From: Erigeron canadensis
Lineage: Eukaryota > Streptophyta > Magnoliopsida > Asterales > Asteraceae
Reading direction: 5' to 3'
NCBI RefSeq assembly: GCF_010389155.1
Contig: NC_057765.1
Span: 21,640,980-21,704,979, forward strand
Length of the DNA stretch: 64,000 nt
Positions within the stretch are counted from its first letter, which is position 1; each line of letters begins with the position of its first letter. The translations under genes and the position numbers were made by a program. Below the pieces are notes generated by a model, which did not search any database, had not been told where the DNA came from, and saw only the letters and a list, made by a program, of their open reading frames with translations. Positions 30,168-42,693 of this stretch are shown in pieces.

Positions 30168-30776
30168 TTGTTAGTAAACATTGAAAAGTATCTCAAAAGG
30201 AAAAAACCGTCGTCAAATAACGCCATTGGTGTAAAATCTTCATATAATAATATGGCTAGTAGTAAAGAAAGACCACCAATCTCTACACCTTCAATGCCTA
30301 AATTAGTTGATTTGGATAATTTTCCATGGGAACCCATCGATAGGATACATATTTTGTATTACATTTTAATCAAAGGGATGAAATAAGAAAATAATATTGG
30401 ATAATGGACCATGTACGTGTTGGGATTCCGTTAATCGCGCAAACACTTTCGGTCTACAATGAACGTACCTTCTATTTCCGCAAGGTTATCAGAGTCATTA
30501 TTAAATAATGTGTGGTATCTTTTGTAAATAATTAAAACGGTTAATTATTTAAATTGGAAAACAACTTTGTATTAATTAAAAGCATGTTTTGTAAAACCAC
30601 GAACGTTCATAATTAACAATCATTAGTCTCAACATAAATGAATTAATAGTTTAATCGTCTAAAGACTAATACCATTAATTAAAGTGGAATAGTTAACGAA
30701 ATAATTAAATCTAATTTAATTCCTAATTATAATCAAAGCCAAGGACCTTAACATGCATGCAAATATAGCAGACTAA

Positions 30777-32862
30777 GGTGTTGTTTGTTTTTGAAGACAA
30801 AAATTGTCTGCAAGCTGATTTCATTTTCATGTTTGCAACTGAAGATGTGGTCTGGAGATCTGCAAGCTGAAAATATAAGACTGTTTGTTTTATAAACTGG
30901 ATAATGTCTGCATAAACTGATAATATCACCTGTCAAGCTGATCTTACAAGATAAAAGTTATTTAACATTCAAGTTATATTAAAAATACAATAATAGCACC
31001 AAGTATCAATAATCCACAATAATAGCAAAACAAAATTAAAGTACATTGTTTTGCATTAAGCGTTGTGCTATTTGATCTCGAAGTTGACTCATGAATTCGC
31101 GGTCCGCTGCACTTCCATGTCTTGGTACTAGTTCTCCATCTTCACCACCATCCCTACCCTTTCATCTCCATTTGGAAGGGTTACATTTGGTTGATCATAT
31201 TCATCAAAAAAACTCATCACTTAAACCCTCTTTTTATATAAAATTGTGAAGCGCAAAACATGCAATTGTAACATTTCGTTGTGTAACCAACGAAAAGGGG
31301 TCCATTTTCTTTAATATTGGAAAACGTGCTTTTAATACATCATAAGAACGTTCAATAACATTTCTAAGTTTTGCATGTGCGTGGTTGAATTTTTCTTTAT
31401 CGGTTAAAGCACGCCTTCCCTGAAAATCTCCAAGTCAATTCCTTACGTTTCTATATGGTACCATAAATCCTCGAGTGTGTGCATACGCAACATCACATAA
31501 ATAATATTTATATGCAAAAGACAATAAAACTATCCATCTTCAAACTATATGATATTAATAAGTGAAAATTGAGATCATAAATAAATACCCGGAGGAGGAA
31601 GTGGAAATGGTGCATTAGCATTTGTTAAAGATTCGGAGAATATTCTAGAATCATGTGCTACTCCTTCCCATCTAGCGACGAGAAAAGTAAACACCATGTT
31701 GAAGTCACATATGGCCAGAACATTTTGATAACATTCTCCTTTTCCACTTCCTCTGTACAAATGTTGTTTTTCAACCGGGACAATAGCATGTATCAAAGTT
31801 ACATCAAGTGCACCAATGGCTCCCTACATAGAATTTAATACGAGTAGTTAATAATATACATGGGTTAGGATTGATTGGAAGTATTTGTATAATGTACCCT
31901 AAAAACTCGTCGTACTCTCTTATGATAGCCCGGAATATTTGGATTTGGATTGAATGATGTTGGTACTATAGCCTCTTTAGCAAACTCCATCATTCTTGAC
32001 AATCTCCGCTTAACATCCGTCCATTGTTGACGACCATCATTAGTTTCCATCTAGAATTTAATCACAAGCAAGATAAAACATAATTTCCATAAAATAGGAT
32101 AAATATTTATGAAATTTTATTACTTGTTATCATGTACACATTAGATACAAGAAATCAATAATCTGATAAAACAAGAATACACATTAGATAGAAGAAATCA
32201 ACAATATGATAAAACAAGAACGAACAAAAATTAAATAGAAAGCAATGCATTTATATGAAGTGTATTCATCTAAATTCATAAAAAAGAAAAAAATTACAAA
32301 CCAACAACCAATATATAACAAAAATCACATAACAAATATATAATAATATATATGGGAATATCATTGGTAACATTTAAACAAATTAAAGAAAGAATATTCA
32401 TGCTCAAAATTCATCTTCACAATCTAATAATTCTTTTCATGAGTGTAATAATTAGCAACATAAAACTTGTAGAGATGGAAGGAAAAAGAAAGGAAATCAG
32501 GTATAAATCGAAGAAAGAAAATCAAAAGAAGAATAGAGAAAAATAACTAGAGACATACCTGAGTTTCCGGTGAAGGAGATGACCGGAGAAGGGGTTTGCT
32601 GGCGAAGGGTAGCGGGAGAAGGGAACAGATGTTGTTGAAGTTAGGCGACTGCTAAAGGAGTAGGAGCGTATGTGTTTTTTTTTTAGGTTATCAAATGTGT
32701 GCAGATGATAAAAGGGGTTATACCAAAGCTTTTTTATCAAGCCAATTGAAGCTTCTTTCAAACCTTCTTTTTTTAAAAAAACAAACCGTCTTCACGTGTT
32801 ATGTCTGCGTGCTTGTAGACATAAGACCCTTGCAGACCTTTGAAGAAAAAACAAACACCACC
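30777..32862 (-). mobile_element. PIF/Harbinger element nested in the solo LTR
   Basis: The ends GGTGTTGTTTG and CAAACACCACC are inverted copies (one mismatch), flanked by TAA on each side (30774-30776 and 32863-32865). The element is 2086 bp and carries a transposase pseudogene on the minus strand. It must be younger than the LTR it interrupts. Confidence 0.9.
31036..32050 (-). pseudogene. PIF/Harbinger transposase (DDE_Tnp_4) pseudogene
   Basis: Exon-like blocks on the minus strand encode MEFAKEAIVPTSFNPNPNIP, then (after an intron near 31827-31900) GAIGALDVTLIHAIVPVEKQ, YRGSGKGECYQNV, WEGVAHDSRI and PPPG, and further down RALTDKEKFNHAHAKLRNVI with ERSY and LKARFPILKKM. The three catalytic acids of the DDE fold are present as the Asp of GALD, the Asp of HDSR and the Glu of NVIER. 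The usual GALDGT reads GALDVT. At least two in-frame stops interrupt the C-terminal half (a TGA where the family has Trp, and a TAA after HNFI), and a shift follows. Inactive. Confidence 0.88.
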
Positions 32863-34626
32863 TAAAATATCAAAACATAAATAAATAGAACGAAAGAACA
32901 CTAACCTTTTAGCACGCGAAAGCCCTAAATTGACTTAGCGAAAGTCGACGACTACCTCACAAGCCACGAATAGAACTCCTTGTCATGAACTAAGAGTCCA
33001 ACTGTATAACTCCTCAAGAGGTACACACAAACGAACAAATCTTCAAGACTAGCTAGTTGCTAGCCTTAACTTGTTATTTAATATATATATATATATATAT
33101 ATATACTGTAAATATATAAAATATAACTAAAAGGCTTAAACCAAAAAGCCTAACAAAATTGATAGGGAATTTTGACCAAGCTAGGAGGGAGGGAGGAAAA
33201 TTATGAGCAAGAAACAAGAGGGATCAAGGGTTCTTTATATACGCATAGAAAACCCTTAACCTTCCTACTTTGAATCAATGTGTGATAAGGAAACCAAGTT
33301 TCCTTCTCTCTCCCTTCCTTGTTTCGGTCGACCGTCCCTATGGTGATATCCATGGGCCAAATTCGTTTGGTCCATGATCAAATGGATTGGTCCATGGTGC
33401 TTAGGTACCCGATCCGATTTTTACCCGATGTGCGGTTTCGACACGAAAATCATTTCCAAATCTAATTTTGGAAAGTTCTTATATTTTACAAATTTTCACA
33501 AGTTCAACTAGCTTTTCATTGTTCTTTGGGTGTGACCCTTCTTGGATCATATATAAATGGCCGTATAAATTTCGTTGAGATATTTCCACAATTTCAACCG
33601 TACGTCAACCACGTGGTCATACATTCAGAATAAGAATTATAGGGAATAAGAGACGACATTTTTGCATGGAGTGGTTTGGGAAGTATGGTAATTGGCTAGA
33701 GTATTGTGTTGTTACTTATGTGTTGATTATGCGGGGAATCAAGGTGGGGGTGATTCATTTACAATAAAAGGATCTAATTGTTGAAACAAGACCAAGAGTT
33801 TTGGTAAGCATGTTGGTAAAAAATAATTATCATAATATAGCACTTAAACATTGTGAGGATCAAACAACATATTGAAGTCGCTTTTCATATACGAGATGAA
33901 ATATGTGAGGCATGCGAATCGAATTCCACTTAATGCCACCGTTTGTGCTTGTAAATTTTGTTTGAAATGTGCACTAGCTTTTCGTGGCCATGATGCATTG
34001 GAAACATCTCTTTTCAAATAAAATTTATTGGAAGCAATGGATTTAATTTTAAGTTAAAATGTGTAACTCTGAAATTTGTTAAAAACCACCAGGAATAATT
34101 AATATAGGGCTCCATCTATCTAAAAAGATATTGTTACTTGCTTTAGACTTGATGTAATTGAATCTATTTTTCAAGAAATTGGTAATGATGTATTTTCTTT
34201 GCTAGTTGATGAGTCTAGTAGTTTTACGATATGTTGATACTTATGGACTTGTCACGGAGAGATTTGTGGACTTATTCATGTTAAGGAGATAACTTCTTTA
34301 TCTCTTAAAGATGTCATTAATACTTTCTTTGCTAAACATAATCTAAGTCTGAGTCGGATAAGAGGACAAATATATGACGGGGCAAGTAATTAATATGCGT
34401 GGTGAGTTCAATGGGTTGAAAGCGAGAATCTTGGAAGTAAATAAGTTGGCTTATTATGTGTATTGTTTTGCACAACAACTTCAATTGGTGGTTGTTGCGG
34501 TTGTGAAAAAAATTTGAGTGCTACAAAGTTTTTTGACAAGTTGTACACTTTAATGAATGTGGTTTGTGGTTCTTGTTAAAGAAAAGATATCCTTCTAGAG
34601 ATTGAAAAGAAAAGAGTGAGAAAGTG

Positions 34627-36169
34627 TGATATGTCCATTTATATATACATTCCCATATCGTTTCTAAGTCGTTTTAAGCTTAATTATGTGCAAATTACAT
34701 GTATATTCGATGCTTTGACGGTATTGTTAGTGATTTCAGGATTAGAACATGTACAATGGTTAAAAATGGCATTTAGAAGGTTAAAAGATGCATTTGGATG
34801 GTTTTTGGACGAGTTCGAGTGGAGACGGATTGAACAATACAAGTTTTGCGAGTTCTGGTAGCTTGTGCGGCGCATAAGAAGGGTATGCGGGCATGAAATA
34901 TGTGATTTTGGTCAGAAAGTCGAGCAAAAGTGTCTATGCGGTGCACAGGGAAGTCATGCGGTGCATAATGGGAAAGAAGTCTGGAAGTTGAAGTTTGTGC
35001 GGTGCACAGCTAATTTGTGCGGTGCATAACGGGTGCCCAAATTATGGAAACTCTAGTTTGTGCGGTGCACAGATTCCTTGTGCGGTGCATAAACTAGGTC
35101 GACTGAAAACCCTTTGAGATTTCACTATAAATACAAGACCAAAACCCTCCCATTCGATATACTTTCACTTCTAGTCGATTTTAGGGTTTCTTGAGGCACT
35201 TTTTAGCAGCTTTTACGTTCTCCAAGATCTAAGGGTTGCTCGAGGGATTCAAAGCATTCAATCATCGATTACTTTAGTTTTTCATTCTCTTTCGCACTTT
35301 GGTACAAGATGTTCACTCTTTCTTTTACTATTTGTGACTTATTTATGATTATGTCTAGCTAAATAACTTCATCATCCACTGAGATGAAGTGACACATTGA
35401 ATAATGGTTGCATAATCTTTTAAATTAAAGTTGATTGTTAAACGTTTTGTCGTAATCTTAATGTTTTGAGTTCTTGTGCTCTTATCTATTGATTTGTTGA
35501 TAATGTATGAATGATTTAGATGTATCTAAGTTTAGGAGTACATTTTTCTAGTTAATTGGGTACAATTAATAGGTGTTGACTTGTGGTAACAAGACAATAA
35601 ACAACAATAGATAATAGAATTTGAAGTGTTAATGGTTTGGTAAAATCGATAGACAAGATTGTTTACAATAACAATACAAATTTGTCAATTTAGTAGGTCT
35701 TGATAGGGAAGGTGGTCACCGGAACTCAGGGGTCGAAAGATTGGTTAATGGGTCGGATAGGGTAATAACCTAGGAGCGCTACTATTGAGTTCTTTGTTAA
35801 ACCTTGTTATAAAATCAACAAGTTGAATTGGTTTTAACATAGATGCAACCTAAATAATGTGTGTCATGGAGTCGAAGTGGATGATCTTTTAATTCTATTT
35901 GATATACGACAATTCTCTTTTCGATAAATTCTTCGGAATTTCTAACTCTTTCACTCAACTAACTTTTCAACACAAAAATCAAGATGATGTGGTGTCTTTA
36001 AAAACCAAACTCTTTTTAGCTACTTAAAACTCGCTAGCTCTTTGTAGTCTCTGTGGAACGGACTTACTTTAGTCTATATTGCATACGGACGGGTCCACTG
36101 CCCAATTGTGTGTGGTATTTGATTTGGAGTATTTCTAGTATTTAAATTTAACTCGATTTTCACACATCA
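34627..36169 (+). mobile_element. Solo LTR of the Athila-like Gypsy family, TSD AAGTG
   Basis: Starts TGATATGTCCATTTATAT and ends TTTTCACACATCA, with AAGTG directly before (34622-34626) and after (36170-36174). Length 1543 bp. It is homologous along its length to the LTR at 47961-49478 (same ends, TTTTAAGCTTA, CACTATAAATACAAGACC, and the terminal block). No internal retroelement sequence remains, so it is a solo LTR inside the hAT transposase. Its repeated TGCGGTGCAC words are TGCGGCGCAC in the other copy. Confidence 0.92.
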
Positions 36170-36973
36170 AAGTGCATCCGTAGTGGTAGTTGAAACGGGA
36201 AGTGGGTTATATCAAGAACTCTTTTTTGTAAGGCCTGATGTTACACGATGGAATTCACATTATAAAACACTTTTGTTATTGGTAGATATGTTTCCAAGTA
36301 TTATTAGAGTACTTGATTATGTTAAACGGGAAGGGGATAATGGTTCTAACCAAAATGAAGCAAGTGGTGTTTTGAAGTATTTATAATCATTTGATTGTGT
36401 ATTATATTTACATTTGATGTTACATATTCTAGGTATCTCTAACATATTGTCACAAGCTCTTCAAAAGAAAAAGCAAGACATGGATAAGTTAATTATAGAA
36501 TTTTGTGATCTTTTTAGTTAACTCTTAGCACATCATTTTCTAAGTTTGACATATCAAAAATAATGAGGTTGAGTGAGTTATATCTATATGATTTTAAGGG
36601 TATTGAAAGGAGAACATTTGAAGATGAACTTGACTTTTACCATCATAATGTGCAAAATGATGACAACTTTGCTAACTTAAATGGTAATACCGACCTTGCA
36701 AGAGTGATGGTGGAAACTAACAAACAAAAAGTTTATCCGTTGGTCCATCGGTTGTTGAAGCTAGCATTGGTTTTGCTTGTTGCAACTAGAACGGTTGAGA
36801 GATGTTTTTCAACAATGAAGCTTGTGAAATCGGATTTGCATAATCGAATAGGAGATGAGTTTTTGAATACTTGCCTAACTTGTACTATAGAAAAAGAAGC
36901 TTTAGCCAATGTGAAAAATGAAAATGTCATGGTTTGCTTTAGCAAATTGGGTACTCGTAAAGGAACATTGTAG

Positions 36974-37169
36974 TTTGTAACTTGTTTTATCATGGTTTAA
37001 TAAAAGAAACATTGTTTTTAGGCCATATTTTTTTGCTTATATTATGTTCTTAGACTGTTTTTTGACAAAATTTTTGATGTCTACATTTCATTCTATTTTG
37101 CACTTATTTTGGTGATGTCCTAGAACTGCTTGGGAGCTGTATTGCTGCTGGGTTTTCTGCAACTGTTTG
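36974..37169. other. 3' flank of the hAT transposase
   Basis: Non-coding, continuing from the transposase stop. The right end of the hAT element should lie here or beyond the next insertion; no terminal repeat could be assigned. Confidence 0.3.
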
Positions 37170-40100
37170 TGTAACACCCTAATAAGACGGAAGACATGGG
37201 GCGTCGAGAAAAGCACAACATGACATGGAGATTATGTAGAGACAAACTAAATGCAACAAAAGATTGGACTATCCATTCATAAAATCAAGTCAAATATAAG
37301 TACCGGATTAAAAGTAAGCATAAGGAGCAGAACACCATCAAGAGTTTACAAAATATAGTTCAAAAGATAGCTAACTATCCTAAGCCTAACCCATACACGA
37401 GATCAAAGGATCATGGATCCAACATAGTCCAAGTCCAATCCTATCTTATTATGCCATCAACCAGCACACCTTTGTTCTACCTGTTTACCTGAAAAGTGTA
37501 CTAAATCGAGTCAATACATGGTTGGTGAGTTCGTAGGTTTAAGCATCAAAATAAGTATCAAGTTCCAAAAGTGACTATAGCAAGTAAGACGATAATAAGA
37601 GAGCCAAATCAATGCACATATTGCAACTTCTTAAAATAGGGCACAAGAATCTCTATAAGATCACACAAACACACAACCATGTTAAATAACAAGATCACAA
37701 TCCATAATCATCATAATGAACGTTCATAAAGCTCACAAGTCCCGTAGGACACACAATTTGGCGAAGTGTTTGCATATTTAAGCTCAAGTCCCCACGGGAC
37801 ACTAAATTGTGTGATAGCTCAAGTATCAATAATCCAACCCAATGATCACAAAAAGAATCGAGTTTACTTCTCAAGCATCTAATTAGTTCTCATATAATGC
37901 ATTTCATTGTTAATCGACATTAGTTTTAACCAAATGAGTACACTTTCCACCCCAAAGTTCCATAAAGATAGGGGCTACGAAACTCACCTGATGCGATCAA
38001 ACAAGTATTACCGCTTTCCAAGATGAGTAAATAAGGACCGTAGTGCCACAATGATCACAACCTACTTCACAAGTATCGAGTTAACACACCCCAAACAATA
38101 AGGCCTAGCTAGTTTAAGTCATGCTACAATCCCCAAGGGTACATTAGAAGTGATTTCGACATGTTTGGATAACAAAGGAAGAGTTTTGATTAGGCACGGT
38201 TTAAAGACTTAGTACCAAAATTTGACGTAGAATCAAAGTGTTTGGAAATGTGTTTTAACAATTTTGCAGACCTTAGAATGATGATATAAGGCTTCCCTGA
38301 AAGTTATAAGTCGATTGAATGTAGAACGAAGTGGGAAATGAAAAGTAGTCGACGAGATCCGGGGAGGACAAATTCTGGCGGATGATGTATATACGTCATC
38401 CGCGCACACCATCCGCTAGGGACATCATCATCTGCCGATTGAAGAACAAAAACGGGTTTTAACCTTACCTTACCTGCTCACTATTGTTGGACCTGAGGGC
38501 ACAACACATTTTAAAAGAGCAAGTGTTAGCTAACGAATTAGCTAAGTAAGATAACACATAATTTATAACACGTTTGTCCATTTAAAACATTATATAAAAG
38601 TCATATTAAGTCGTTAAGGCACATATCATCGAACATATCATCTCATATACATATCATAGCATCAACATCATTCATATTAGGATGGGTCATCCTAATGTGC
38701 CTAGTCATCTTTTGCATCATCACATATCACATCTGAACATCTTTATAATTGTGACATAAGTCACACATCTCGTATAACATATACATCATTATAAGTGAGA
38801 CATAAGTGACACCCGACTAGATGAACAACCTTACAGCTGTACATCAATGTCGTTAAGGAATGACAAGCCAATTCCAGGAGTAATCCGTATGTTCAAGGTC
38901 GACAATGGGGCTGGTAAGACCTCCCGTTTTACTCTTCACGTTGTACCTCGTTGCAAGGAGCCACCCGAGCAACCACATCAACGCACTTAACCGGGCTAGG
39001 GCAAGTACGGGTTAAGCTTAACACTTTCACATCAAATTTACGAGCTCGATTTCACATCACATATAGTTTAGGTGTTTACACGACCTAAACAATAATCACA
39101 TATACATCTTTTACGTTTGGGCCCTTAAACGTGCACGTGTCATGGCAACTTAATAAGTCTAGTGAACTAGATGAACAAGCCATATAATCATGCACATTTC
39201 ACATATCATCATCATACATCACATTTCATAGCAATTCATTTCATATCATCACATCTCATCTCATATCATTGCATAACATGTCATAGCATATCATTACATA
39301 TCGTATCATTGCATAACATTTCATAGCATATCATTACATATCATATCATTGCATAACATATCGTTACATTTCATATCATAGGGACTGCATTTCAGGTCTC
39401 AATAGTCATGTACATAGCCCATATCACCTCCCGTATAACCCCGAATACTCATAAGCAAACAAGTTATTATTAGGGAAGTTATTATATGAAAACCATGTTT
39501 ATGTTGAACCCTCAGCGTGTCAAAGTACTGTATCTTACCTCGTAGAAGCGTATAACAAATGATAAAGCAAGTTACCGAGCTTTGCAAGTATTCTCGACTA
39601 CCTATAATCAACATAGGACTGATTTATGAGTATAACGAGACTAAACTGACCTACAGTCTAAATACGTGTCACATACCCTGTAATTACCATCACTCCAGAT
39701 AATAGTCCCTTTTTGACTATTACCCCTGGTAAGTTGTCTCTTTTTGTCTACTTCGGGACTATTATCCCAGGTAGTTAGTCTGTTTTTGTCTATTCTCAAC
39801 TTTTGTCTATTTCTAGACTATTACCCCAGGTAGTTAGTCTCTTTTTGTCTATTCTCAACTTTTGTCTATTTCTAGACTATTACCCCAGGTAGTTAGTCTC
39901 TTTTTGTCTTTTTTTTTTCTTTTCCAAAAATGGGTTTTACACCAAAAAGAAGACTCTTTTAAGGCCTAATGATGCAATGAAATCATTGATTAACTCCTAC
40001 TTGATTTACATCACAATAACAAACGTTTTAGGTTACCGAATCGACAAAACGAACGATTTTCAATAGATTAACACACCCTATGGTCCAGATCTGATATGAC

Positions 40101-40776
40101 ACCCATAATGACTCCATTATATCATAAAAATATCAGTAACAACAAGATTATACCTTCGGAATCTCCAACACACCAATAGATTGCAATAACGGTTACCGGG
40201 TAACCCGAAATCAACGATTGTAGCAATGAAAAGCATATAATCGATCAAGACCAGGTATGAACAAATTGAATAGATGAACATTACCAAAAATTAGTAGAAA
40301 TTACCATCTTTACCTTAAAGATGATTATAGATTCGATCTACAAGCGGTTAATCACTCCGATTCAACCCGAAATCGCAAGAAACTCTCTAGAATTGCTCAA
40401 GAGACAAAGGGGCGGTTCTAGGGCTCCAAAAAGAATGATGAATCAGATTTTAGGGCTAATGATCTGATTAGAAATCCCTAATCACGTTTTTAACTTTCCA
40501 CATATGTCAAAATTAGTCCCTAGACTTCCGTATGGTTCATTTTAGGCTAAAAACATGTTGGGAATACTTACAACACCTCCAACACTTTTAGCACCTCTAA
40601 AGGCATTAAACTATACCTTTAAACACTTATTCACATCAACCATTAAGGCATTAAAGCCTTACACCTATAGAACCTTCATCACACATAAACCAATTAAGAC
40701 ATATAAACTTGACGAAACTTAACGTTGACTAACGGTCAAGTCAATAAGTCAATCTTGAAAAGTTTGGGATGTTACA
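37170..40776 (-). mobile_element. Long LTR-type block (chromovirus-like), minus orientation
   Basis: Read on the minus strand it begins TGTAACATCCCAAAC and ends GGGTGTTACA. The part from about 38480 to 40776 is homologous, inverted, to the LTR at 42694-45324; matching modules include those at 39475-39610 against 43830-43975. The outer 1.3 kb (37170-38480) does not match that copy, so the block may be a chimera or hold another insertion. It includes 59-bp tandem repeats and a CATATCATT-rich tract. A TSD is not clean (GTTTG against ATTGG). Confidence 0.65.
39708..39909. repeat. 59-bp tandem repeat, about three copies
   Basis: The unit contains CTTTTTGTCTATTCTCAAC and GACTATTACCCCAGGTAGTT. The last two copies are almost identical at a period of 59 bp; the first is diverged. 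Confidence 0.85.
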
Positions 40777-42430
40777 ATTGGTACTTAATGGAATCTTATG
40801 TTTATGCAGGTTCACGGAAGATGCGAGAGAGTGTAAATGACATCAAGTAACTCAAGATGAAGTCCTATGAAGTTACAAGACACAAGGAGTCGACTTAAGA
40901 GCCGAACGAAGAAAAACGAAATGCAGCAGGACCAACCAGCGAGCGCCGCTGGCTAAATTCCAGCGCCGCTCCCTATGATCCAGCGCCGCTGGCAAGCCCA
41001 GCCATTGCCGCTGGGCGGCGCAGTTCAGCAACCGACGTTTAGCTCTATTTAAGTTGAACTAACCCTCAAAAACCCTAAGAGAGAGCCAATTTATCAACCC
41101 TAGTTCGTAGTTCCAGATTTCCAGAGGTTTTGGAGCTTCTAACGCCTTCTGATCTTCATCCGCGGTCTAGATTTATCTTTCTATTTTACTTTCAGTTTGG
41201 TAAACAATGTCTTTCATCATTTCAGACTTTGTTATTCCTTTAATAATGCTAGGCTAGTAGGCTGAATACTTGTTTGGATCAATGTGATCATGTAGACGTT
41301 TATTGTTTTACTTTGTTTGTGAGAATCTGTTGGAGTGTGTTTTACTGTTTATCGTAGATCCATGTTTATTTGTAATTCATTTTGTTATAGGTTCTATATC
41401 CGAATATATTAGTTTAATTCTGATGGTTATCTATGATAATACATTAGGACTAATATGCTAGGATGGAAAACACTAGTCGGTCTATAACTAGATGTAAAAG
41501 GTGATTCACTTGTAACCGAGGGATCCAGAACCATAGTAATTAGAATGAATTGAACATGATGCTTAACAATGTCAGACGCGATCCAACGACTTGTAACCAC
41601 ACACTGTGGTTACCGGAGAGAATTATTATCTGGTCATGGCTTAAGAGCCAAGTAACTAAACGATGAACTAGTAACACAAACTTTAGGTCATTAATGCTTA
41701 AACAATGAATCTAACGACAATTTGTTTATAGGTTAGTGTGAATCTAACGATAGCACTAGTAATTAGGTAAAGTGAATCTAACGAGAATCAGAGCCGTGAT
41801 TAAGTTTCCAACAGTCCAACAAACGGGAAGGATAGTATTTGGTCGTACCATGAGATCGGAGATGCCAAACAAGTATTTTATTTTTATTACTATTAATTGC
41901 TTTTTCAAACTATTTTCAGACTGAGCCTCTCGCTGAATAAGCGGTTGCAACTTTTATTTACTTTTTATTGTATTAGTATAATAGGAAATCGTGACAACCC
42001 AACCACTATAATTACACGTATTATTAGATTAGGTAGTGCAAGCGTCCTTGCGAATGATCCTATAGCTTATCACTAGACTATACTGCACTGACTGGGTTCT
42101 CTACTTGTAAGTGTTCGTGTGTTTTAAGATAGTTACTTGTACAACATTATTACAAATTTAAAAGCAGAAGTAAAAACGAACATCAATGATATAGGTCATC
42201 ATGAGCCATTGGACGAAAAGTATTCATTTTCTTGCTATTCACGGGAGTGTGTGCTTGTTGAAGCTTGCCACTTTGTATAAAGGTGAACTAAGCATGGAGT
42301 TCCATCTCTGTTGTTTTTGAACTAAATAAGAGGTTTGTCTCAAAAACTTGATGATGTATTATAAGTACATGTGTATTTCTTTTGGATGATATCTATAGTA
42401 CTCTCATGGGTGCTATTAAGCATAAACCTT
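40777..42430. other. LTR/leader-like retroelement relic
   Basis: Non-coding. It has repeated CCAGCGCCGCTGG words (40930-41030), a TATTTAAG element near 41048 and leader-like T-rich sequence, as found in Gypsy LTRs. It looks like part of an older LTR interrupted by the 37170-40776 block. No domain was identified. Confidence 0.35.
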
Positions 42431-42693
42431 GACGATGAAACCACCGTGACTCCATTGGAAATCTGTGAGCATTGATGCTAAGAGAGGATTGTAGATGAAT
42501 CGGTTGAAATTCTTGGCCAGAAGCTAAAGAAACTCCGTAAGAAGAACATTGACCTTGTGCTTGTGTATAATGGAAGCATACTAGTGGAGAAAGCTTAATT
42601 TGGGAAACCGAGTCCATGATGCGGGAGAACTATCCTGACCTATGTGATGCAGAAGTGATTCCGAGGAAGGCATCCTCTTAAGGGGTAGGTAAT
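42431..42693 (+). pseudogene. Decayed 3' end of Gypsy pol, chromodomain-like, plus PPT
   Basis: A frame with several stops reads VEILGQKLKKLRKKNIDLV, matching the chromodomain-proximal end of chromovirus integrases (typically VEILDxxVKxLRxKxIxxVKVxW). It is followed by sequence equivalent to the usual tail and a purine-rich tract (AAGGGGTAGGTAA) directly before the TGTAACATCCC of the next LTR. This marks the following LTR as a 3' LTR rather than a solo LTR. The homology is short and read by eye. Confidence 0.55.

Larger units (their letters stand above)
30418..33599 (+). mobile_element. Solo LTR (about 1.09 kb) holding a PIF/Harbinger insertion
   Basis: The segment starts TGTTGGGATTCCG and ends TTTCAACC (a CA end altered to CC). 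It is flanked by GTACG on both sides (30413-30417 and 33600-33604). Removing it and one GTACG restores the hAT transposase frame across the junction. Subtracting the 2086-bp PIF element and its TAA duplication leaves about 1093 bp. A TATA-like TTTATATACG and a TA microsatellite (about 33080-33104) are inside. The TGTTGGG start is common in Copia LTRs; the superfamily is not proven. Confidence 0.8.
30168..36973 (+). pseudogene. TTF-type hAT transposase pseudogene split by two LTR insertions
   Basis: Coding relics occur in three blocks, about 30168-30417, 33605-34626 and 36175-36973, summing to about 2.07 kb, close to a full transposase of roughly 690-800 codons. Block 1 encodes EKYLKRKKPSS and LDNFPWEP, the start typical of TTF-type hAT transposases. 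Block 2 encodes NKRRHF, WFGKYGNWLEY, then LLVDESS and later RGEFNGLKA. Block 3 encodes ETGSGLYQEL, RPDVTRWNSHY and a C-terminal dimerisation region LVLLVATRTVERCFSTMK with NRIGDEFLNTCL. Several stops and shifts occur within the blocks. The breaks coincide exactly with 5-bp target duplications of inserted LTRs. It is dead as a transposase gene. Confidence 0.88.
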
